Shown: positions 32,117 to 36,743 of the stretch, piece by piece
How positions within the stretch are numbered: the first letter of the stretch is position 1
Layout: each line of letters opens with the position of its first letter
Assembly: GCA_001788415.1 (NCBI GenBank)
Contig: MGBV01000272.1
Location: 757-37,499 of the forward strand
Source of the DNA: Candidatus Rokubacteria bacterium GWC2_70_16
GTDB taxonomy: Bacteria > Methylomirabilota > Methylomirabilia > Rokubacteriales > CSP1-6
Reading direction: 5' to 3'
DNA: 36,743 bases
Translations under genes and position numbers: made by a program
The notes under the pieces: generated by a model
Database searches by the model: none
Seen by the model: only the letters and a program-made list of their open reading frames with translations
What the model was told of the DNA's origin: nothing

Positions 32117-33251
32117 TCCCGAAGACCCGGTTGTCCGCGTAGTCGAACTGATCGAAGTTGGAGTCCCTTCGGGTGTAGTCGTAGTTCGCATCGACGTGCA
32201 ACCACTTCTGGATTTGGTACCGGATGCCCAGGCCAAACCCGTATCGGAAATCCGTTCGCTTCTCCGACGTCCCGGCGTTGTCGGCCCGCTGCGGGAACTC
32301 GTCGACGCCCGCCGTGATCCGGGGCAGGAAGAAGAGCCGGGGGCGAAACGCATAGTCGGCGGAGAGCTGCGCGTCCGTGGAGACGAATTGCGAGTTCCCG
32401 ACGAACGCCGAGGCCTGGACGCTGCGACTCATGAGGAGCCGGAAGCTCAGGCGCTCCAGCGGCTGGAACTTCGTGTCCGACGACGTCACGAACTGCTGCA
32501 GGTCGGACTGACCGCCGGTCTCGAAATGCGTTCGTTCGTAGCCGAGCTTCGCCGTGCTCGACAGACGCTCCGTAATGTTCCCCTCGAGGCCGAGCAACGC
32601 GCGCTGCCGGGTGTTGTCCCGATCCACGGCCGAGGCATACGTCTCGTCGACGCGGTTGTACTCGACGAAGACGCGCAACCGCGGCGTGAACCGGTAGTAG
32701 ACCCGGCCGCCGAGCGTGAGGGCGGAGCGGTCCAGGATCTCGAAGTCCCGGCCCTGGTAGTCCGCGTAGAAGTGGTTGAGGAGGACGCCGAGCCCCCAGC
32801 GCCCGTAGGCGTCCCAGTCGGCGCCACCGCCGGCCTCGTTCTCGTTGCGCTTGATCCGGGTGGCCAGCTCGGAGGACGGGAAGTCGTCGGTGCTCGCGAA
32901 CTTCTCCTTGGCGAAGAACGACAGCTTCGTGAACGTCAGCGACCCCGCGAGATCGAAGAAGTGACGCTCGGTGTCGAGGTTCCCGCGCTCGACGTAGCGG
33001 AGGATCTCGTTCCGGTACGCCGCGGAGAGCTGGTCGGATCCGCCGAGCCGCAGCTGGGCCGCGAGCCCCGTGGAGACCGTGCTGATGAAGTCCGACTTGG
33101 CACCACTGGACTGCCGCAGGACGTTATCGTCGTACTCGCCGGTGTACCTGAGCGACGGGATGAGCTTGAACCCGTCGAAATCGAGAGCCGCGGCCGGCGA
33201 CACGAGCGCGAGGCACATCGCCGCAGTCAGGAGAAGGGAGCGTCGCCGCAC
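32097..33251 (-). CDS. outer-membrane beta-barrel protein
   Basis: A 384-residue protein with a signal peptide (MRRRSLLLTAAMCLALVSPAAA) and then alternating polar/aromatic strands ending in the terminal phenylalanine of FGSVGVSF, the usual signal for barrel insertion. It contains repeated strand-turn units such as YRNEILRYV, YYRFTPRLRVFVEYNR and IRYQIQKWLHVDANYDYTRRDS. The final units recall outer-membrane proteins associated with exopolysaccharide and exosortase loci (BBP2-like). GTG start at 33251 follows the FecR-domain gene after 9 bases. It may form the outer-membrane exit or a receptor working with Wza; the role is inferred from position only. Confidence 0.8.
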   Translation of the reverse strand: MRRRSLLLTAAMCLALVSPAAALDFDGFKLIPSLRYTGEYDDNVLRQSSGAKSDFISTVSTGLAAQLRLGGSDQLSAAYRNEILRYVERGNLDTERHFFDLAGSLTFTKLSFFAKEKFASTDDFPSSELATRIKRNENEAGGGADWDAYGRWGLGVLLNHFYADYQGRDFEILDRSALTLGGRVYYRFTPRLRVFVEYNRVDETYASAVDRDNTRQRALLGLEGNITERLSSTAKLGYERTHFETGGQSDLQQFVTSSDTKFQPLERLSFRLLMSRSVQASAFVGNSQFVSTDAQLSADYAFRPRLFFLPRITAGVDEFPQRADNAGTSEKRTDFRYGFGLGIRYQIQKWLHVDANYDYTRRDSNFDQFDYADNRVFGSVGVSF

Positions 33252-33260
33252 GCTCTGCGC

Positions 33261-34160
33261 CTACTGTCCACTGACCGGTTGTGTCGGCGCCGGGGGAGGC
33301 GGCAGCGGCTGCGCGGGGGGCTGAAGCGCCGGGGCCGGAGACGGCGGCGGCGGCGCCGTGGCCGCGGCCACGGTGGCTGCGGCCAGGGTGACGAGGGCCT
33401 GCTGGATCACCGTCGTCGGGACGATCACGACCGTCGCCTGGGTGAGCGCCGGCGCGTTCGCGGTCGTCTGGTTCGTCGCCGCGGTGACCTGCGCCTGGAC
33501 GCTCGGGGGCAGCGCCGAGATCGGCGTCGGGGCAGAGGGCAATTGCCCGGCCACGTGGCTGACGAAGGCGCCCGCGGCAACCACGCGCGCGGTGCGAGAG
33601 CGGAGGTCGAGGTAGGCGGCGGACGCGAACGCGGCCGGCTGCCCGGGCGAGGGCAGGACGAACAGCACGCCCGTGTTCGTCCGGGGATCGAAGGCGAAGA
33701 CCACCACGGTGCCCCACACCGCCGCCACGCCGGTCGGCGTTGAGATGGAGAAGTTCGACTGGCGGGCCTGCACGATCTGGGCCGGCGCCTGGCGCACCTG
33801 GGCGCGCACCTTGCCGACGACCAGGTGGGTGAAGATGTTGCGCGCGCCCGTCCGGCGGTCCACCTCGAGCTTCGTCAGCGCGTAGCGGCTGTTCTCTGCG
33901 ACGAGGATCGTGCTGCCGTCGGGCAGCGCGACCTCGGCCGATCCGCCCGCGAAGGTCCGCACCTGCGCGCCCTCCGGCAGTCTCGTGTTCGCCGTCAGCG
34001 GGACCCACTGGGTCTGGCCCGGGTTAAGCGCTTCCGCCCGCCCTGTCACGCCGGTGACGGTCGCTTGCCCCGGCTGCATCTGCCCCCAGGAGACGCCCGC
34101 GGAGCCCAGGGCTACCGCTCCTGCCAGGACCCCGATCAATAGTGCGGCCGGGCGGTTCAC
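33261..34160 (-). CDS. secreted FecR-domain protein with proline-rich tail
   Basis: A 299-residue protein. The N-terminus is a signal peptide (about 1-26, ending SWGQ). A FecR domain follows: LPEGAQVRTFAGGSAEVALPDGSTILV (two short motifs), VVGKVRAQV and the conserved ISTPTGVAAVWGTVV. The last 80 residues are Ala/Thr-rich, then strongly proline-rich (PPPPSPAPALQPP), as in periplasm-spanning or wall-contacting tails. In other systems FecR domains sense envelope signals or bind glycans. The GTG start at 34160 has AAGGAG seven bases upstream; an out-of-frame ATG lies two bases before. This is the first gene behind the promoter at 34222-34251, so it leads the 23-gene operon. Confidence 0.85.
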   Translation of the reverse strand: MNRPAALLIGVLAGAVALGSAGVSWGQMQPGQATVTGVTGRAEALNPGQTQWVPLTANTRLPEGAQVRTFAGGSAEVALPDGSTILVAENSRYALTKLEVDRRTGARNIFTHLVVGKVRAQVRQAPAQIVQARQSNFSISTPTGVAAVWGTVVVFAFDPRTNTGVLFVLPSPGQPAAFASAAYLDLRSRTARVVAAGAFVSHVAGQLPSAPTPISALPPSVQAQVTAATNQTTANAPALTQATVVIVPTTVIQQALVTLAAATVAAATAPPPPSPAPALQPPAQPLPPPPAPTQPVSGQ

Positions 34161-34167
34161 ATCGAGG

Positions 34168-34173
34168 CTCCTT
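34168..34173 (-). promoter_or_regulatory. ribosome-binding site of the FecR-domain gene
   Basis: AAGGAG on the minus strand, seven bases before GTG at 34160. The nearby ATG at 34162 would be followed at once by TGA, so this site decides for the GTG start. Confidence 0.6.
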
Positions 34174-34221
34174 CGCAGTCAAATCTCCTGGAACGAAAGC
34201 CCGTTACGGCTACGCTTAAGG

Positions 34222-34251
34222 ATGATACCGACACGGGGCCTGTTCGGTCAA
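34222..34251 (-). promoter_or_regulatory. probable sigma70-type promoter of the 23-gene polysaccharide operon
   Basis: On the minus strand TTGACC (34246-34251; five of six) is followed after 18 bases by TATCAT (34222-34227; five of six). Transcription would start near 34215, giving a leader of about 55 bases. The -35 hexamer contains the TGA stop of the upstream nucleotidyltransferase gene. In DNA this GC-rich, two near-consensus boxes at normal spacing are unlikely by chance. The 87-bp interval 34161-34247 holds the promoter, the leader and the ribosome-binding site; I see no ops/JUMPStart-like sequence. Confidence 0.65.
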
Positions 34252-34979
34252 TCATCGTGGGCCCAAACCGTGGCCCGGGGGCCCGGGCGGAGCCGCCCCT
34301 GGGCGTCCTGGGCGCGGCGGTACCCATCGGGCGTGCCGATATCGCAGAGAAAGCCGTCGATCAGTTGCCCGTGGGCCCGGCCGACGAGCCCGGGCAGCAC
34401 GTGCAGCCCGAAATCGGCGAACCCCGCCGTCGGCAGGGCCTCACGAAGCGCCGGACTCGCCACGAAAATGCCCGCGCTCGCCAGGTCCGAGATGGGCCTG
34501 CTCGGCTTCTCGACGAAGCCCTGGACCAGCCCCGAGGGGTCGAGCGCCACGACCCCGCAGGCTTCCGGATTCGGGGGCCGGAACAGGCCGATCGTGAGCG
34601 GCGCGCCACTGGCCCGATGCCCGCGGACGAGGGCGCCGAGGTCGGCGTCCGTCAGGTTGTCCGCGTAGAGAATCAGGAAGTCCCGCTCGCCGCGGGCGAA
34701 GTCCCAGTTCTCCCGCACCGTCCCGGCGGTCCCGAGGAGCTCGGGCTCGTGCGTGGTCCGCACGGCGACCGGGCCCGTGTAGCCCGCGAGGAACGCCTGC
34801 ACGCGCTCGCCCCGATGATGGAGGTTGATCAGCACCTCGCCGATGCCGTGCCGGGCGCACAGGTCGAGCCAGATCGCGAGGAGCGGGACCCCGCGGATGG
34901 GGAGCAGGCACTTCGGGATGTCCTCGGTCAGCGGCCGCAAGCGATGTCCGAGCCCGGCGGCGAGCAGAAAGGCCTTCAC
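34248..34979 (-). CDS. sugar-1-phosphate nucleotidyltransferase (HddC/ManC-like)
   Basis: A 243-residue nucleotidyltransferase. KAFLLAAGLGHRLRPLTEDIPKCLLPI, the N-terminal G-x-G-x-R-L-R-P-L-T and P-K signature, binds the nucleotide. LILYADNLTD carries the metal aspartate, and FVEKPSRPISDLASAGIFV and IGTPDGYRRAQ are the downstream sugar-binding and C-terminal motifs. The length, without hexapeptide repeats, fits the GDP-D-glycero-alpha-D-manno-heptose (HddC) or mannose-1-phosphate guanylyltransferase branch. The GTG start at 34979 lies 10 bases after the GHMP kinase stop, and kinase plus nucleotidyltransferase form the expected pair. Nucleotide and sugar identity are inferred. Confidence 0.83.
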   Translation of the reverse strand: MKAFLLAAGLGHRLRPLTEDIPKCLLPIRGVPLLAIWLDLCARHGIGEVLINLHHRGERVQAFLAGYTGPVAVRTTHEPELLGTAGTVRENWDFARGERDFLILYADNLTDADLGALVRGHRASGAPLTIGLFRPPNPEACGVVALDPSGLVQGFVEKPSRPISDLASAGIFVASPALREALPTAGFADFGLHVLPGLVGRAHGQLIDGFLCDIGTPDGYRRAQDAQGRLRPGPRATVWAHDD

Positions 34980-34989
34980 GCCGTGCCCC

Positions 34990-35979
34990 TTACGTCCACG
35001 GAGAGCGCCGGATGTTGAAGATCACCTTGCTGCCATCGGGCTCGAGCGTGAACGGCAGCTCGCGGTAGCCGCCGAGGGCGGACCGCAGCGCGGCCTGGGC
35101 GGCCCACGGGCAGTAGAGCAGCAGGAATCCGCCGCCCCCGGCGCCGGTCAGCTTGCCGCCGGTCGCGCCGGCGGCCCGGGCCCGCTCGTAGAGCGCGTCG
35201 AGGTCGGCGCTCGACACGCCGGGGGCCAGGCGCCGCTTCTGCTGCCAGCAGCGATGGAGGAGCGGGCCGAGGGCCGCGAGGCCGCCGTCCAGCAGCCGGC
35301 TCCTGGTCTCGAACGCCGCCGCCCTCAGGCCGCGGATCTCGGCGAGCCGCTCGGGGATGTTCCGGCGCTGCTCGTCCAGGATCGCCTCGCTGGGGCGTGT
35401 GCGGTTGGTGAAGAACAGGAGCAGGTTCGACACGAGTGCGCGCTTGCGCGCCTCGGGGACCGGGATCCGCTCGACCCGCACGTCGTCGGCCGGGCCGAAC
35501 TGGAAGAAGCGGAGGTTGCCGTAGGCGGCGATGTACTGGTCCTGCACCCCGATCGGCTTCTTGAGCAGGTCGATCTCGATCTCGCACGCCTCGCGGGCCA
35601 GCCGCTCGGCGGGCGCCTGCATGCCCTGGTAGGCGTAGAACGCGTTGAGCAGCCCGACCGTCACGCTGCCCGAGGACCCGAGGCCCGTCCCCTCGGACGG
35701 GACGTCGCTGAGCGTGGTGATCTCCACGCCGTGCGTGATCCCGGTCCGCCGCATCGCCTCGCGCACGAGGTCGTGCCGGAGATCGTCGACGTGATCGACG
35801 ATCTCCTTGACGGAGTAGTTGACGTAGATCCGATCGTCGAAGCGCTCCTTGACGATCACGTACAGGTACTTGTCGATGGCGAGGCTGACGACGGCCCCGC
35901 CCTCCGTCCGGAAGAATTCCGGGAAATCCGAGCCGCCGCCGGCCAGGCTGATCCGGAGCGGGGTCTGGGTGATGATCAC
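34990..35979 (-). CDS. GHMP sugar kinase (HddA-like)
   Basis: A 329-residue GHMP kinase. ITQTPLRISLAGGGSDFPEF is the N-terminal motif shared by D-glycero-alpha-D-manno-heptose-7-phosphate kinases (HddA) and related fucose/arabinose-type kinases. GTGLGSSGSVTVGLLNAFYAY is the ATP-binding GHMP motif 2, and GATGGKLTGAGGGGFLLLYCP is motif 3. GTG at 35979 comes one base after the epimerase stop and is preceded by GGGGAGAGGG. Together with the next gene it would turn a sugar (or sugar-7-phosphate) into its 1-phosphate and then a nucleotide sugar. No GmhA or GmhB is in the window, so heptose is likely but not shown. Confidence 0.87.
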   Translation of the reverse strand: MIITQTPLRISLAGGGSDFPEFFRTEGGAVVSLAIDKYLYVIVKERFDDRIYVNYSVKEIVDHVDDLRHDLVREAMRRTGITHGVEITTLSDVPSEGTGLGSSGSVTVGLLNAFYAYQGMQAPAERLAREACEIEIDLLKKPIGVQDQYIAAYGNLRFFQFGPADDVRVERIPVPEARKRALVSNLLLFFTNRTRPSEAILDEQRRNIPERLAEIRGLRAAAFETRSRLLDGGLAALGPLLHRCWQQKRRLAPGVSSADLDALYERARAAGATGGKLTGAGGGGFLLLYCPWAAQAALRSALGGYRELPFTLEPDGSKVIFNIRRSPWT

Positions 35980-35980
35980 G

Positions 35981-36743
35981 CTAGCCCTCTCCCCGGCGGA
36001 CCACCTGGAGCTCGGCCATCCGCTGCTCGGCGTGGTCGAGCACGTCGCCGTCGATCGCCTGGGTGCGCAGCCACGCGACGTAGTCGGCGGCGCTCTTCTC
36101 GATCGCGTGGCGCGGGACCCAGCCCAGCGCGGCGAGCCGGGAGACGTCGGAGACGATGTGGCGGGTATCGCCGAACCGGTAGGCGCCCTCGACGCGGGGT
36201 GGCACCGTGGACCCCACGGCGCGGGCCACCGCCCGGTACAGCTCCAGCACCGTCCACGCCCGGCCGGCGCCGACGTTGAACACCTGGTCGTCCGCCCGCG
36301 GATCGTCCAGCACCAGCAGGGTCGCCCGCACGACGTCCTCGATGTTGATGTAGTCGCGGAGCTGGGCGCCGTCCTCGTAGACGAGCGGCGGGCGTCCGAG
36401 GGCCAGCGCCAGCGCGAAGACCCGGCAGGCGCCGGAGTACGCGTTGGCGAGGGACTGGCGGGGCCCCTGGACGATGGAGTAGCGGAGCGCGACGGTGGGA
36501 ATCCCGTACCGACGCCCGAGGTTCAGGGCGAGCAGCTCCTCGACGTACTTGGAGATCGCGTACTGGTTGTGCGGCGCGGGCTGATCTTCGGGACAGGCCA
36601 CCGGCGTGACCGGCGCCCCGCAGCGCGGACACCGCACCTCCCAGTCCCTGCACCGGAGCTGCGCCTCGGCGCGCGGCGGCGGGGCGACGACGCCGTGGAG
36701 CGCGCAGCGATAAGTCCCCTCCCCGTACACCGCCTGGGACGAG
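35981..36743 (-). CDS. NAD-dependent sugar-nucleotide epimerase/dehydratase with Cys insert, N-terminus cut by window
   Basis: The C-terminal 253 residues of an extended SDR protein; the gene runs off the window, so the NAD-binding glycine motif is not seen. The visible part begins SSQAVYGEGTYRCALHG (catalytic Ser loop), has NQYAISKYVEE with Tyr-x3-Lys, then LRYSIVQGPRQS and QLRDYINIEDVVRATL. Between the serine loop and the tyrosine lies an insert with CALHG, CRDWEVRCPRCG and, further on, CPED: five cysteines that could form a small zinc ribbon, not usual for GalE-like enzymes. The stop at 35981 is one base before the GHMP kinase start, so the three genes are one unit. Likely a 4-epimerase or a related nucleotide-sugar enzyme. 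Confidence 0.85.
   Translation of the reverse strand, partial: SSQAVYGEGTYRCALHGVVAPPPRAEAQLRCRDWEVRCPRCGAPVTPVACPEDQPAPHNQYAISKYVEELLALNLGRRYGIPTVALRYSIVQGPRQSLANAYSGACRVFALALALGRPPLVYEDGAQLRDYINIEDVVRATLLVLDDPRADDQVFNVGAGRAWTVLELYRAVARAVGSTVPPRVEGAYRFGDTRHIVSDVSRLAALGWVPRHAIEKSAADYVAWLRTQAIDGDVLDHAEQRMAELQVVRRGEG

Noticed and set aside
33261-33380. Repeat-like GGC/CCG-rich run
   Set aside because: It encodes the proline-rich tail of the FecR-domain protein; composition bias explains it.
34161-34221. Possible hairpin or ops-like antitermination site in the operon leader
   Set aside because: Only a weak four-base-pair stem (AGCC with GGCT) is visible and no GGCGGTAGC-like core.
1-36743. tRNA, rRNA, CRISPR array, insertion sequence or integrase
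   Set aside because: No regularly spaced direct repeats, cloverleaf-like segment, transposase motif or rRNA-like conserved tract was recognised on either strand.

Overview
The window is a very GC-rich (about 70 % by eye) bacterial segment dominated by a surface or exopolysaccharide locus. Wza-like export protein, Wzc-like tyrosine kinase, an outer-membrane barrel and lipid-linked glycan enzymes show a Gram-negative-type envelope. Gene style (dense ATGA/GTGA overlaps, many GTG starts, extreme GC3) suits an uncultured soil or groundwater lineage such as Rokubacteria/Methylomirabilota or a deltaproteobacterium. That placement is inference; no rRNA or marker gene is present.

Layout. (1) 1-1063, + strand: the 3' end of a CinA-like gene overlapping a 6-phosphogluconate-dehydrogenase-like oxidoreductase. 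(2) 1086-2285, - strand: an alpha/beta hydrolase with a damaged 5' end and a small retropepsin-like protein. (3) 2392-4607, - strand: a compact carbamoylation unit (77-aa membrane protein, NodU/TobZ-type carbamoyltransferase, 59-aa DUF5989-type membrane protein) behind a recognisable sigma70-type promoter. (4) 4730-5767, + strand: a membrane-anchored SGNH/GDSL-type protein, convergent with the main locus. (5) 5776-34160, - strand: a 23-gene, 28.4-kb run with no gap over 22 bp; 11 of its 22 junctions are 4-bp overlaps. Read 5' to 3' it encodes FecR-domain protein, outer-membrane barrel, Wza, Wzc, O-antigen ligase/polymerase with TPR tail, flippase, two tandem SGNH proteins, sugar-nucleotide dehydratase, GT2, GT4, GT4, GT2, two methyltransferases, a small membrane protein, a NoeA-like methyltransferase, a sulfatase/phosphatase-superfamily membrane protein, another SGNH protein, a PIG-L deacetylase, a GNAT-GT2 fusion, GT4 and a second O-antigen ligase/polymerase. 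(6) 34248-36743, - strand: sugar-nucleotide supply (partial epimerase, GHMP sugar kinase, nucleotidyltransferase), resembling the HddA/HddC branch of GDP-heptose synthesis.

Working model (inference): nucleotide sugars made by block 6 and the internal dehydratase are assembled by six glycosyltransferase domains on a lipid carrier, flipped, polymerised, and exported through Wza/Wzc. The glycan is probably heavily decorated: methylation (three methyltransferases), carbamoylation, O-acyl transfer or removal (four SGNH proteins), N-deacetylation with possible re-acylation (PIG-L beside GNAT-GT2) and perhaps phospho-group transfer (sulfatase-like protein). No initiating phosphoglycosyltransferase is visible. 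I saw no tRNA, rRNA, CRISPR array, transposon or integrase, and no gene-free stretch over 300 bp.
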